Shown: positions 1-12,134, numbered from the stretch's first letter. The stretch is 64,000 nt of DNA from Sepioteuthis lessoniana (GCA_963585895.1 OY757904.1:67257833-67321832); one strand, 5' to 3'. The notes: generated by a model from the sequence alone, not told the origin. Translations and numbers: made by a program.

Positions 1-393
1 AGGGGTTCCAAATTTCACACTATCCACGCACCCACCAGGCCACTTTCCTTCCTTCCCCTAGACAATGGAAGAATATGGACCTATAGGTTTTAGTCGTAAT
101 AATATTATATTGTAGTAGTCGGCAACTCCGGTTTCCCGTGTGATATTTTAAAGGAATTAATAGGACAACTCTAAGCAAGATAACATAAAGTGAATAGAAG
201 CTGAAAAGGAAGCATGAAGTAACAAATTTATAGAAGAGACGGCAAAGAACAACTTCGAACACGTGGTAACTTTAAAAATACGGGAATCCTTTACTATACA
301 AAGAGATACACTTTCAAAGTGTCAAATATGTATAATGAATAGAACAGTCCATGGACATAAATGTCTTTCTTTTCTGTTCTTTCATTTTCCTTC

Positions 394-398
<5 letters not shown>

Positions 399-431
<33 letters not shown>
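399..431. repeat. (GA)n microsatellite
   Basis: An uninterrupted run of GA dinucleotides followed by eight to nine G residues. It explains the low-complexity ORFs on both strands here, which I do not regard as genes. Confidence 0.95.
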
Positions 432-438
<7 letters not shown>

Positions 439-779
439 AGTGGTATATAAAGTTTGGGTATAAAGGAGAAATAGCCTCCAAAGTTACTTATCTTATTTTT
501 CGACGGGGTTCCACTGGAGAATCTTTCTTCTTTCACGGGCTAATAGACTTTATGCTATTTTTAATACTGGCTTGAAGAACTTGGGTCCCTCGTGTCTCAG
601 ATATTCTTTTGTCTTCTACCTGGATTAAATGGCTATGGGTCTGTATGCCACGAGCCCTTTCCAATAACTAACATTTCTTCTTCTTTTTTTTTTCGTCGAC
701 GGGGAGAAGGGTGCCACTTCCGTTTTAGGGCCCCAGGCAATCATTTGGCTTCTACCCTCCTCCCCTCCTAGTCAGGCGA

Positions 780-940
780 TTTTGTTAGGGCTACTAGATG
801 TCACCCAAGTCTGGTTACTGTTAATTCAAACAGCAGTCACCCCACTTCCATCGTCTCAGTGGGATATCACGTGACAATAAGTATATATAGTCATGTATAT
901 ATAACCATTCTGCTCTCCGTCAGACAAGATGTTTTTCTAA
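780..940. other. Unclassified segment, possible LTR fragment
   Basis: Slightly GC-richer stretch that begins TGTTAGG and holds a TATA-like AGTATATATAG near 880. It lies directly beside a SINE fragment. It could be part of an LTR, but I see no partner copy, primer-binding site or coding region, so the call is weak. Confidence 0.2.
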
Positions 941-944
941 GCAA

Positions 945-1105
945 AGGTTATCAGGTTTGAATAAAATTTTCGTTCTCCTACACTGGTTAGCGAACAAAGT
1001 ATACTGAGTTCTATCTGCTCTACTATCTTATATTTAGATTAAGGTAATTGTATTTATACCTTTCCCATGAGTGTTTGGACTACGTGAATTGTAAACAGCC
1101 TCTAT
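945..1105 (-). mobile_element. tRNA-derived SINE (family 1), 5'-truncated
   Basis: On the minus strand this matches the body of the SINE at 6130-6400: the same block order of a 'cttggggaaggtatgaa'-like motif, a tTATGG-like block, and a tail reading roughly ctagGAGAAnGaaaat. The tRNA-like head is missing, so it is a 5'-truncated or decayed copy. Confidence 0.55.
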
Positions 1106-1143
1106 TCAGATTATATACATATATATATGTATATATGTATATA

Positions 1144-3990
1144 CAACTACAAAAGAACAAAAACAATTGGAACCTCACTTAAACATAATATTTGGGCGGG
1201 GGAGATTGGCATAAAATGTCGGAAATTGATTTGAAATAGATTCTTTTAAATAATGAAGTTCGTTCGTTAGTGCCTTTACTATATAATCTATATCCTGGCG
1301 CCATCAACAATTTTATTTTTCATATCCTTGAGCTATGAGGTGAATTTACTTTTATAACTCATATAATCATCACCACCATTGTTTAATCTATTTAATATCA
1401 AAGAATATTTTTGGTCTCTTTTGACCCTTAACAGTTTTTTTTCTCTTGGCAAGTTCTCTGGACGACCTCAAGTATCCACATAGAGCTGATTAATCGATAT
1501 TTTTGCAAGTCGGCTAAGACTTGTGTTTCCATGAGTAGGAGTCCAGAGTGAACGTCACAGGCGAGTTCGTTCTTACTTTCCCAGGTTGCTTTGCCCTTAT
1601 TACTTGTGTTAAATAGCCTTCTTGTTCTTTCGAACAATGGTCGTTCCTTCCTCCTCGCTATTCTATCCTTTTCTTGGCTGCTCTACTTTAGTCGCTTGGA
1701 GGAATAACAACGAAGCCTCTTTTGTGCACATAATTTTTTATTCATCTTATTCATTTTTTCATTCATTTCATTCACGACTTTTCATTATCGATCATTGAAC
1801 GGATAATATTACATTGGCCAATTGATGAAAATTAATCATTCAGAGGCTCAGTGATAATTCAAACATAAAATCTAATTTCTACCATCTAGAATTGTACTCA
1901 CCTAACTTTAAATTCCTCTAAAGTATGTCAATATTTCAACAGTCCTTAGGGATACTATATGTCAATCATACTGTTTTGACCTTAGTTTAGACATAAAGGA
2001 TCTTGAATATAAGTCCGATTCTTTTAAAACATTCTACATACTGTACTAAAATGAATATTCAACCTATCAACTATCTAACATTTGGAGGGTTCGTCAGATG
2101 GGAGGTAAGTGTTTGTGGACTTGCAGTTTTCTTGGATATTACCACCAGGATTGGTTCAAAACCACAAGGAACATACTTTTTTCTCCATGCCTTTCATTAC
2201 AGTCCAAATACTGCAGTTATATACAAGCAATGACGAAGCTGCAGCTTGAAAGAATTCCCGCTTGGCCAAATCAGATATGTCATATCTGCACATAGTCGTT
2301 AACATGTAAATTGCAGTCCGTGCCTTTTCTATGCATTCGTTGACATCGCTTTCAGTATATGAGATATTACTACTGAGGTTTATGACCTTATCTATTAATT
2401 AATAATCTCGGAGTCTTGCCATATACTTTTCTCTATAAATGTGTATCATTTTTAATGAAGTAAAAGTAAAGATTTCGTAAAGAAACCCAACTTTATACTA
2501 CAGTAGAATTTTTTCGTGAACTGTGATAAAAACGTTACTGAAATGAATTATGAATCAAACAAAAAAACAATATAAGGTTGATTTGAAACAAACTGTGTAT
2601 TCCATGTAGTGAGAAAGAAATTACTAATGATATATTAAGGTAGAATCAATTTCTATGTGTGTACAGTTTTGCGTTAAAGTTTTAGTGTTGCTTTAAATGC
2701 TTCTTTGCGTTTTTTTAAATGATATAATATCTCTCTTCTCTTCAACTCTGAACTGCTACTGATTAGTGCGAGGGATTTTTGTATATATATATACAGTAGC
2801 TTTTAGCGGTAAAATAAGGAAAAGTTAGCTCTGGAAGACATGACGCATAGGTATATTTCTATTCTTATATTTGATGGCATTCGTAGGATAAGGACCGTTT
2901 ATGGCTACATGAGGTACGTAGCAATAAGGTATTAATCATGCGGATTGATAAAAAAAAAGGGAAAAAATTGAAGAATTGAATGTCCAGCTCCCAGCATAAG
3001 TGCCCTTTTGGCCTTGCAGGTGATCGAAAAAAATCAGAAGAAAGCTCACTGTGACAGCGAGGGATTGTCTGACACCAAAGTTGGTAATTTTTACAAAGAG
3101 CCAGACAGCTATTTACTCAATCGCATTATAATTTTTTTTAAAATTAATTTTTACATCGTGAAACGGACAGTGGTGCTAAATAATTTGAGTCGAACACTAT
3201 TTCAAAAGTGTTGCATTTATTAGAACAATGATAAGACATGACCTAAATTTCAGCGTTATGTGAACACCCTCACCTTTTGTGTCACCGCCAACAATTTGTC
3301 AGACAAAAGATTTTTCTATGATCGACTTGAAAATACCACTTCATATCTTTTTCTTTATGAAATCAGAAGTTTTAACATCATCAGTACACTCAGTGGTCTT
3401 ATTTCTGTGACCTTTGTCTGATTTTTCCTTCCTTACATAACAAATCTCATCTGGTCGCCATCTCTACATCTGTTCTTGACTCCCCAATTCGTAAATTTTA
3501 TACAGAATACCTGCAATACAACAATAGTCCCTGTATTTTAATAGATGTTTTCTGATTATATATCTCTCCTCCACTCGTATCATAAAATCAAGTGAATAGT
3601 CAATTCAATATTGACTAAATCAGTTACCCAATAACCTTATATAAAAAAAGTTAAACTAATCAAGATGTTGGTAAACCATTTATAAAAAAAATGTCGTTTG
3701 AATATAAAACTAGTGTAGTTGAGCCTTTAGCATTTAGCATATGATAAGGAATTTGCCTTTGAAAAGAACACCCGGATGTTTAAATGTGTGGCATCTTCGA
3801 TGTAGACTGGCTCATCTTTTTGAATGCTTGTTATTGAAAATTAGTGAATGGGATTAGCTTAGAAAACTGTTATGCCTGATTATGAAAAGCGCAATAAACA
3901 GCTATTGACAGAGATGATGGATATATGGTTACTCTCGAATTAGAGGTGGCAGTTAATACCAATGAACACTTCCACACAGACATACATGAA
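1144..3990. other. No recognisable gene; unique AT-rich sequence
   Basis: Stop-rich in all frames, with only ORFs under 80 codons that show no family motif. Short homopolymers and a brief (TA)n near 2780 are present. I see no transposon end or RNA gene here. Confidence 0.5.
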
Positions 3991-3992
3991 TT

Positions 3993-3993
<1 letters not shown>

Positions 3994-4044
<51 letters not shown>

Positions 4045-4048
4045 TATA

Positions 4049-4112
<64 letters not shown>
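3994..4112. repeat. (AT)n-(GT)n compound microsatellite
   Basis: About 60 bp of AT dinucleotides passing into about 56 bp of GT dinucleotides. The ORFs across it are repeat translations (IYIY..., CVCV...). Confidence 0.95.
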
Positions 4113-4114
<2 letters not shown>

Positions 4115-4645
4115 TATAAAACAGAATTTATGCGTATGGTGATGTGTGTGTGTGTTGTCATAAGACGGAACATATGTGAATGTGTGTCAGTATATTTGTG
4201 TCGATATGTATCTGATTAAAGGATATACATCTTATCGAGCTATTTTGTGATATTTTGCATGAATAAATGTTTAAGAAAACGAATGTTTATTGCACCGTAT
4301 ACATTTATATTTACAGTACAAGTATATTTCCACATCTTCAGAAGATATGTAATTATACAAAAGTTTCCGTCTTGCGATGTATATCATTTTTTAAAGATTG
4401 TCAGTCATATAAAAAGTTAGGAGTTGTAAATTGTGATTTTTGTTTTAAAACGATAATTTCCAGAAGATCTAAAAGCAATTCTGAATAATATTATTTTTTA
4501 ATTTTTTTTATAAGTGATTCAATTGCTCAGATTAGATCAATAATCTTACTTCTTACGTTTTGTGCTTTATAGTTTGTTTAGGTTTGATACAATAGAAGAA
4601 ATAATGTAACAGTCTTTAAAATTTAAACACACGAACGCCTACCCA

Positions 4646-4646
<1 letters not shown>

Positions 4647-4734
<88 letters not shown>

Positions 4735-4813
4735 AAGAGAAAGACAGACAGAGACACAAAGAGAGAGACAGACAGACAGACAGAGACAGAAAGGGAGAGA
4801 CAGAGAGGCAGAC

Positions 4814-4866
<53 letters not shown>
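4647..4866. repeat. (AT)n-(AGAC)n-(GATA)n compound microsatellite
   Basis: Three adjacent simple repeats: about 85 bp of AT, an imperfect GACA/GAGA tract at 4740-4815, and a clean GATA tract at about 4816-4866. Confidence 0.95.
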
Positions 4867-4867
<1 letters not shown>

Positions 4868-4869
4868 TT

Positions 4870-6125
4870 CAGAGCAGCAAGTTTGAACAATAGTAACAAT
4901 ATTAAGTTCAGTTTTAGATCAATACACTTACCACTCCGTGTATGAGTTTAATCGTATCACTACAATTCTTCTATAAGGATGATGTTGCCCTTAAATAAAT
5001 TGAAATTTTATATACCATTAACCACAAAAGTCAAACCTGATATACATATAAACATTTGAACGTTTCTATAATTTCATTCCAAGTCTTGACACTATTTTAA
5101 TCTGGATTTATCTCAGATATTAAAAAATATAAAAACAAATTGAGTCATTTATTTTTTATACTGCAAATATAATACGCACATACATTCAAACACTTATACA
5201 CAGTCAAAGACACACACGCGGACATATATCTATATATCTCTCTCTATATATATTGTTTGTTTGTGTGTTTGTGTGTGTATTTGTGTGTTTGTGTGTGTGA
5301 GTGTGTGTGTGTGTGTATGTATTTGTCTTTGTTAGTCTGTATGTCTGAGTATGTTTTAAGGTCCTATTCATAAAAAAAAAAAAGATAGGTCTATTTTTCC
5401 TACACTCTTACACGATGTCTTAAGTTTCGTTTACGTTTATGTAAACATCATTCAAAATTTTCTCCCGAGGACATTCGACTATCATTGCTTATTTCTAAGT
5501 GCAAATTAAAGATTTTATTATTGCTTTAAAACTTAGTGAAATTTTGTTTACAACACCTAAGAACCTTTCAGTCTGGAATGAAGAGAGGTGTTGAATGTTT
5601 GATTTATTTTTCTATAACGTTGATGCATGTTGTTTCTTTTTTTTTTAAATTTAAGTCATAGCGTTTCCATGATCTCCTGAATGTTGGAGTGATGAATACT
5701 TGTGCTAATAATTTTATTTATTATTATTAATCAAATATATCTAGAACATAGCTTCCCTGGTTGAATTCTGTTTCATTCATTTTTCTTTTGTTATATAAAA
5801 TAATTGCTTGGTGCATATTATATGAACAATCATGTACACATATGTATTTAGATTTAAGTATAAATCTAAAGCATAAATAGACCAAACAATACAGAAACGC
5901 TAAAAATACTCAAAACCTTTTTATACTCCGAAATGAAAGTAACTCAGAAATTAATTTCAAAATGTTCTCTGTATTTTAAAAGGAATATATAATATATCTA
6001 CAAAATCTTTGAAAATTAAATAAGATGCTGGAAAGGGCTAAAGGAGAAAATGTACGAGGACTTTTCATATCAATTTAACCACAAAATAAGTCTAATTTAT
6101 GAAGATAATGATACTATTTACCAAC
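4870..6125. other. No recognisable gene; AT-rich with GT-rich patch
   Basis: Contains an imperfect GT-rich simple repeat at 5211-5330. Otherwise there are no ORFs of note and no repeat that I can match elsewhere in the window. Confidence 0.5.
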
Positions 6126-6402
6126 CCCTCCGCTGGGGCAGGATATGACACAAGGTCAATTTTAAACGGAGTTTAACAGGTTTGAATTCAGAATTTTCCT
6201 TCTCCTAGACTAGTTGCCTAACCAAGGCTGAAGAACCTAGTCTGTCCTACTATTTACCCATAGCTGGGGGGAGAATAATTTGATTCATACCTTCCCCAAG
6301 GGTATTAGTGCTATGTGAAATGCAATCAGTCTCGTCCAGGATTTGAATTCGTGTCGCCGTGTCCATTTCCTACGACGATAACGACTACACCACGGGCACC
6401 TA
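6125..6402 (-). mobile_element. tRNA-derived SINE (family 1)
   Basis: Read on the minus strand it starts at about 6402 with a tRNA-like head: an A-box-like GTGGTGTAGTCGTTA and a B-box-like GAATTCAAATCC. A shared body follows (TACCCTTGGGGAAGGTATG, then CCCAGCTATGGG) and then a GAGAAGGAAAA-type 3' block. The same order is seen in the copies at 42.5 and 54.9 kb. Transcription by RNA polymerase III and LINE-driven mobilisation are known for such SINEs; activity of this copy is not implied. Confidence 0.8.
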
Positions 6403-6719
6403 TTTATGAAGATAATGATAGAGCCATGATTTTGAACCGAGATCCTTATAGCGAAGAGTTTCCGTCTTTGAACAACACATTGACGCCGTACAAAAATAAG
6501 ACATAATAGATTGGAATAATCCAGCTATGTTCAACATTAAGCTAATTCTCTTAAAAAGAATGATCCTATGTTTTTCACTTAATGGGTAAATGTTAACTCT
6601 CGATACTGAAACTTGCGAAACAGGTTGAACAACATATACACCAAAATAATAATTAACGAAGTTGATTCGCTGTGTTCTATGGCACATGAACACCTGCGAT
6701 TATCTAATGTCAATATCTC

Positions 6720-6720
<1 letters not shown>

Positions 6721-6771
<51 letters not shown>
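6721..6771. repeat. (AT)n microsatellite
   Basis: About 50 bp of pure TA dinucleotides. Confidence 0.95.
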
Positions 6772-6774
<3 letters not shown>

Positions 6775-6959
6775 TTTTAACGAATATTTAGAGTTAACAT
6801 TATATATAAAAACGCCAGAGTTCATTTCTTTGCACAGATTTAAATGTTTTCTAGTATAGCTATCTAAAATTATGAGATTTTTTTGCCAAAAAATTGCTAT
6901 CCAACTCTAAAAATTCAATGTATCATCATTCATTGTGCTCCCAGTTAAATGGCAAAACA

Positions 6960-7175
6960 ATATTATTGGACCCATAAGTAGAGCCCAAATTACTCATACC
7001 TCTCCAGGACAGAGTGAACTTGAGAGTAATGTCAAGAAAGGGGTACCCCACATTCAATAAGGTTACGGGGCAGAAGTCTTACAATTAGATGGTTTAATTT
7101 CCTATTCACGACACTCACTTGAAGTGATGTCTTACCCAAATGAAGATATACAGTCGGCCTATTCTACTGCCCAAG
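6960..7175 (+). repeat. Dispersed ~200-bp repeat C
   Basis: Degenerate copy of the non-coding repeat best seen at 44500-44725 and 63665-63875. Shared blocks in order are: 'cctctCCAGGaCAGAGTG', 'aatgtcaagaAaGGGGTACcCCacATTC', and a 3' block 'CAGTCGGcctATTCTAC'. An (AT)n array follows about 75 bp later. No coding capacity or tRNA-like promoter is visible. Confidence 0.6.
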
Positions 7176-7245
7176 CCGAATGGGGTGGAAATTGTGTCAT
7201 TATTTATGCAAGCTGCTATCGAATTGTTATTATTTCTGGCTTCAT

Positions 7246-7249
<4 letters not shown>

Positions 7250-7304
<55 letters not shown>
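7250..7304. repeat. (AT)n microsatellite
   Basis: About 54 bp of TA dinucleotides. Confidence 0.95.
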
Positions 7305-7309
<5 letters not shown>

Positions 7310-7530
7310 ATATTGACCTTCGACCCGGCCAAACATGCCCTTACAAAGTGATGCACCGGAAGGAAGTGACACATTCCAAAGGCCAGTAATCAAAAGAAAT
7401 GGCGTAGGCAGATTTGGCTGACGAAATGGGACAAGGTAAAAGCCCATGATACACTCATAGACTGATGCACCAGAAGAGAGTGACCACTGAACTGCATCAC
7501 AGTTATTTCCGCTTGATGATGATTAAACAT
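7310..7530 (+). mobile_element. Unclassified retroelement 3' end with TGATGATGA tail
   Basis: The motif GATGCACC(G/A)GAAG(G/A)(A/G)AGTGAC occurs twice (about 7351 and 7467), and the segment ends in TTGATGATGATTAAA. That is the tail style of the RTE-like LINEs elsewhere in this window. No intact ORF remains, so assignment to a LINE is tentative. Confidence 0.3.
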
Positions 7531-7534
7531 GCCA

Positions 7535-7965
7535 TTCCGAAGATTGAGTGGGCGATTGAACTATTATATAACTCGGTGTAGACAGGAAGTCAGATGAGTT
7601 GAAGATCAGAGGAGTTGGAGATCATAGGAGTTGGAGAGCAGACCAGTTGGAGACAAGGTGTGGTAGGGAAAGCCAACAACCAGCAAAAGGGGCCGTCGGG
7701 GGCCACAGTAGTTTTGGAGACCCATTGGATATCAAATGTGGTAGAGAAAGCCAGCACTCAGCAGAAAACTGAGCCCCCGGGCCTCTGGTTGAGCATCAGG
7801 AGAACGAGAACGACACATGGCTACATCCGGAGGGGCTGGTGAGGTCAATATGTTGCAGTCTTTGTTCGGTCTCCAACTCCCTCTCACACGCAAACCTTAC
7901 AATAAAGTGAGAGGTATATTATTTTAAAGAAGTCGTCGCTCGTCTGTTTATCACTGCGTCAAAAT
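7535..7965 (+). mobile_element. Possible solo LTR
   Basis: GC-richer block unlike its surroundings, with a TATA-like ATTATATAAC near 7564 and an AATAAAG polyadenylation-like signal near 7900. A GGAGTTGGAGAC block and its complement GTCTCCAACTCC lie about 240 bp apart. That spacing suits an LTR promoter and R region. No second LTR, primer-binding site or gag/pol is present, so it could be a solo LTR or another GC-rich repeat. Confidence 0.3.
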
Positions 7966-8053
7966 GTATTCCGCATGCATATGTGTATATATGCATAATT
8001 ATTATTGAGACATTGCACTCTGCATGAATCTGCATGGTCATGATGGTGACTAT

Positions 8054-8059
<6 letters not shown>

Positions 8060-8115
<56 letters not shown>

Positions 8116-8214
8116 TTGTGTGTATGTATGTGTGTGTGTGTATTTATGCATGTATATATGTAAGTATGTTTGTATGTATGTATGCATGCACGTATGTATG
8201 TATGTATGCAAAAA
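8060..8214. repeat. (AT)n then GTAT-rich simple repeat
   Basis: TA dinucleotides to about 8117, then an irregular TGTATGTATGCATG tract. Confidence 0.9.
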
Positions 8215-8340
8215 TATTTTTGTAGGTCTAAAGAGAAAAAAATGTAAATATTTCAAAATGAATAGGTCCACGGAGAGAATTAAATCTTTTTTCGAGAAAT
8301 AAATAATTGTTTAAGAAATATAAATCTCTTAGCTGACCAA

Positions 8341-8343
<3 letters not shown>

Positions 8344-8409
<66 letters not shown>
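8344..8409. repeat. (AT)n microsatellite abutting a LINE fragment
   Basis: About 65 bp of TA dinucleotides; LINE-coding sequence starts within a few bases of its right edge. Confidence 0.95.
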
Positions 8410-8413
<4 letters not shown>

Positions 8414-9509
8414 GTGTGTTTTTCGTGCAAGCCGTGGAAGTGTGGATAGGATTTTCAGTGCTCGGCAATTGCAGGAGAAGTGCAAAGAACAGAATCTTCC
8501 ATTGTACCAATGTTTCATTGATTTATCAAAAGCTTTCGATACTGTAAACAGATCAAATCTTTGGACGGTCTTACTGAAGTTGGGCTGCCCCGAGAGGTTT
8601 GTGGGTCTGATTCATTCTCTTCAAAATGGACTGAAGGCGAGAGTTAGTTTCACCGGCACTCTATCCGAGGAAATATCTATCAACAATGGCGTCAAATAGG
8701 GTGACAAATCTGCACCCATGTTATTCAATATCTACTTTGCCATAGTTTTTCTCGTAGCCTTTTATGGAAACTCAGAGGGTATCTATATCAGAAATCGGAC
8801 ACCTGGCAGGGTTTTTAATGTCCGTAGACTACTTTCTCTAACAAAAGTCTCTTCTTCATTGGTTTGGGAGCTGCTCTAAGCGATTGTCTGTTATATCGTT
8901 GCAATTTCTGAAGATGAGTTTCAATACTTTAAATACCATTTTGTATGTGCATGTAACTCATTCGGTCTAAAGGTCAACCTAAAAAAGACAGTCGTCATGT
9001 ACGATCAAGCGTTAAAACCAAAGAGGAGATTTAAGGACACAATAAAATAATATCTGAAACAATCTGGACTATCTGTTGATCACTGGGAAGAAATGACTTC
9101 AGATAGAAGTAAGTGGAAGAAACTGATTCACGAAAGCATAGAATCCTTTGAGAATAGCCGTATGCAGTACAACGTTTACAAACGTCATTCGCAAAGGCGA
9201 ACAGGTTTAAGCACCGGGTCCACAAAGTCACCACGCAAACAGTGACATACGTGGAAAATTGTGCCTATCTCTGGTTGGTCTCAAAAGCCATGTAGGTAAA
9301 TGTGCAAAATCTATCTTGCATCTAAATAATGTCACTGCAAACAAAACTGATCAATTGTGCCAATTCTGTGGCCAAATCTGTCTCAGTTTGGCTGTCCGGA
9401 AGAGTCACCTACGAACACATATAATTAAAGAGGGGAGTAAAGGAGGTTTGGAGAGGACATAAGATAAAGGAGGTGGTCATGTTCGAAACTGAGAGGACAG
9501 CCATTATAT

Positions 9510-9510
<1 letters not shown>
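8410..9510 (+). mobile_element. Non-LTR retrotransposon (LINE) with C-terminal zinc finger, truncated
   Basis: 5'-truncated LINE whose left edge is an (AT)n array and whose right edge is a (CA)n-(AT)n array. It carries the central reverse-transcriptase domain, a C-terminal basic region, and a C2H2-like zinc-finger segment, in the order known for a widespread group of invertebrate LINEs. The reading frame is broken in several places, so the copy is dead. Confidence 0.8.
8416..9462 (+). pseudogene. LINE reverse transcriptase, broken
   Basis: An open stretch at 8442-8699 encodes the RT fingers/palm start, with ARQLQEKC and the motif-A block FIDLSKAFDTVNR. It stops at NNGVK followed by TAG exactly where the family has a glutamine (NGVKQG), a CAG-to-TAG nonsense change. 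Past the stop, APMLFNIYFA and, in a shifted frame, the YADD site is corrupted (about 8875-8895). Readable again are FGLKVNLKKT, a RFKDT...WEEMTSDR C-terminal block, and at 9259-9462 a zinc-finger segment with CQFCGQIC...LRTH spacing. The role would be target-primed reverse transcription; no endonuclease domain is left. The exact clade is not certain. Confidence 0.8.
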
Positions 9511-9584
<74 letters not shown>

Positions 9585-9590
9585 TGTGTG

Positions 9591-9634
<44 letters not shown>
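9511..9634. repeat. (CA)n-(AT)n-(GT)n palindromic microsatellite
   Basis: CA tract (9511-9533), AT tract (9534-9581), then CATG-interrupted GT tract (9583-9634). The CA and GT arms are complementary, so the whole array can fold as one hairpin or cruciform. Confidence 0.95.
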
Positions 9635-9636
<2 letters not shown>

Positions 9637-9639
9637 ATT

Positions 9640-11845
9640 CGGTTTCTGCTGTCAATGTCAAAATGAACGCATAATTAGAATAAATGATATGCCATTTCTT
9701 TCCCTCATTTTTTCATGATATTTCTTGGATCATTAATTCGTTATTTGTTCTCTCTAGCGGCCAAAAAAATTAGAACACCCTATTCTCACGTCCACCTACG
9801 GTCAGAACTATTATCCAGCTAACCTCTGTTACAAGTTAAATTACTAGTCATTGGTTTTATTTGCGAGAAAATAATTTTTTTTCTGGTAAACACAATGCTT
9901 AATTTTCTTGAAATGCAAAATCTATTAAAACCAAGATTTTGGTCATAAGGTTATTCTTGTAGTTAAGTTTGAAAATTAAAGCAAAAGGCACTGGAGCTAC
10001 TAAGTGGGTGTGTTTATCACAGTTGTTAAAACTTGCTAGAGCAGCATGCAACAAATGCAAATCGATCACTTACGTGACCTTTCTTCATCACATAATAATC
10101 GATAATCAAAAGGCATAATAGCAAGACCAATTAAAAATGATCAATGAGCATTTTACTCCCCCACCATTAACTGTGACACGAAAAGGGTTTGTCTAGTCTG
10201 TGGTCGATAATTATTTTGCTCCTCTCTTTGATCGGTGTGAACTGTAGCTGAGTCCTTATTGGCTGGCCAATAAGATTGCCAAATAAAATGATCCGTAATT
10301 GGCTGAACGATCATAAGGATTAAAATCTCTAAAAATCAAGATATTTCTAGCCAGAAAATAAATATATATATGAAGAAATGTACAATAAAATGGACTCAAA
10401 ACCTTTTTGTAGTGGAAAAGTAACTCATCTAAAAGAGTCAGCCAGTAAAATATAATTATTTCTCCATGAAATATTTATAATGAAAACAGACTCATTTAAA
10501 GAAATTGTCCAAAGGATTACCATAGACAAAAAAAAAAAAAAAAGGGAAAATAAATGTACCAAATATTTTCCCACCGTTATCGTAACCTTGGAAATCTTTG
10601 CTACACTAAACTAAATCATATCAGCATCTTCCATGGAGAATTCGAAATATTTCAAGAAAAGAATTACAGCTTTCAAAAACATATGTAAAAAATACGAAAA
10701 AACAAAAATAAAGTAATTCACATAAAACTGTTTTTTTTGTTTTTTTTTGTTCTTTTTTTTTCTAGTGACCACATTCTTACTAGATATATAAAAAAGAAAT
10801 TAGTGAAAAATTGTTTTAAGAAGAGCAATATTTTTTTTTTTAGTTTTCTAAGGCTCAGAAGTAAAGTAACTATTAAGAAATAAAGATAATTTAAAAACAG
10901 CTTAACCAAATGTATTTATCCAATTAACTACTTTTCAAAAAATGTAGTGTTATGCCATTATATATCGTTAATTTAAAAAAAAAATGTTTGAATTTAATAA
11001 GCAGAGGAATGACACGTGAGAGAGAAGTCATGTATTTCTAACATTTAGAATCGAAATATCTTTTTAAATAAACTTCGTACTTCTTTACATAATTAACAGA
11101 AATGTTTGATTGGAATTTAATAATCAAACAACCATTTATGAACTTGTTAGAATCGACACTCTTTAAGGCCAGGACACCTGTTTGCTAGTGTTCAAACCTA
11201 CAATATTCAAATTAATGCACGGGGGAAGTATACCGTTTTTCATTTATTTGATCATATTTCAAGAAAATCCACTTTGAACAAAAATAAATACCGATAATTA
11301 ATAGATTGTTCAACACCTTTCAATTTATATTTTCTCATCAAAATTGTGCAATATTGTATAGCTTTTGTTCAATCGCACCTGACTTGGTACAGTTGCTGGC
11401 ACGCTTATATCGCTAGTGAATTCGTTGTAGATATGTAGTGTCAATTGAATTGGTCATTTCAATCCTTGCTAATGAAAACCTTTAATTTATTCGATTGAAA
11501 TACCTTCATCACGATCTTTCGTTTATATATTCCATTATTAATAAAGATAGTATCAGAAGTTGCAGCGCCCAAGACGAATCAGTTACTTTTTTATTGTTTT
11601 TCCTGAAACGATGTGATCTAAAAAAGATAAAAAGAATATCTGATATTAACAAAGTTTGATCTCTACTCCCATTGGTTTACAGGATATTTTGTAAGAGGTC
11701 GGATAAAAAGGGCATTTGTTTCGAGAGTTCCACAAAAAAACCTTGTATTTTTCATGAGTTGTGAGGTTCAGGAGAAGGAGGGCGATTACATGAATTTTAA
11801 GCGATAAGTTAAATGGCAAATATTCTTGTGTGTTAGGGTATAATG
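9640..11845. other. No recognisable gene; AT-rich
   Basis: Stop-dense sequence. Near 9760 there is GGCCAAAAAAATTAGAACACC, which looks like a Tc1-type terminal repeat, but I found no matching opposite end. Poly-T and poly-A runs occur at 10530 and 10730-10850. Confidence 0.45.
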
Positions 11846-11847
11846 TA

Positions 11848-11925
11848 ACACACACGCACACACACACACGCACGCACACACACACACAGGCGCGTGCGCG
11901 CAGAAACGCGCACACACATGCGCAT
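11848..11925. repeat. (CA)n / CG-rich alternating purine-pyrimidine tract
   Basis: Irregular ACACAC and GCGCGC alternation, a Z-DNA-prone sequence. The ORFs here are repeat translations. Confidence 0.9.
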
Positions 11926-11927
11926 AC

Positions 11928-12130
11928 GCATACCAGCCCCGTCTGAGGCCGTAGAATACACAGATTGCATCTCTGTAGAGAGGTAACCTCTCCAATGAAT
12001 GTCCTCGAGATAAAACCCAACAGTCTGACGGTGAGGCTCCAGTAGTGCTGGAGCTTTAAGAAATTTCGAGTACCCCTTCATTGCCATCTCCCCCAGGCCC
12101 ACTCTGTCCTTGAATATTAGAACCAGATAG
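11928..12130 (-). repeat. Dispersed ~200-bp repeat C
   Basis: Minus-strand copy. Read in reverse it runs from a CAGAGTGGGCCTGGG block through ATGGCAATGAAGGGGTACTC, then CTCCAGCACTACTGGAGCCTCACC, to CAGAGATGCAATCTGTGTATTCTAC. This matches the copies at 40.7, 44.5 and 63.0 kb. Confidence 0.75.
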
Positions 12131-12134
12131 AATA

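Noticed and set aside
3340..3380. CUGAUGA on the minus strand near 3378, and similar core matches near 13560, 33700, 38856 and 49336
   Set aside because: No stem II and no GAAA at a suitable distance; these are chance 7-mers.
3925..4219. Long ORFs of alternating Tyr/Ile or Cys/Val across microsatellites (also near 4639-4899, 7115-7447, 14752-15000, 38169-38477, 39533-39835)
   Set aside because: They are translations of (AT)n and (GT)n simple repeats, open on both strands, with no protein-like sequence.
9755..9790. Tc1-like terminal repeat GGCCAAAAAAATTAGAACACC
   Set aside because: No matching inverted end or transposase remnant within 2 kb; left as an isolated similarity.
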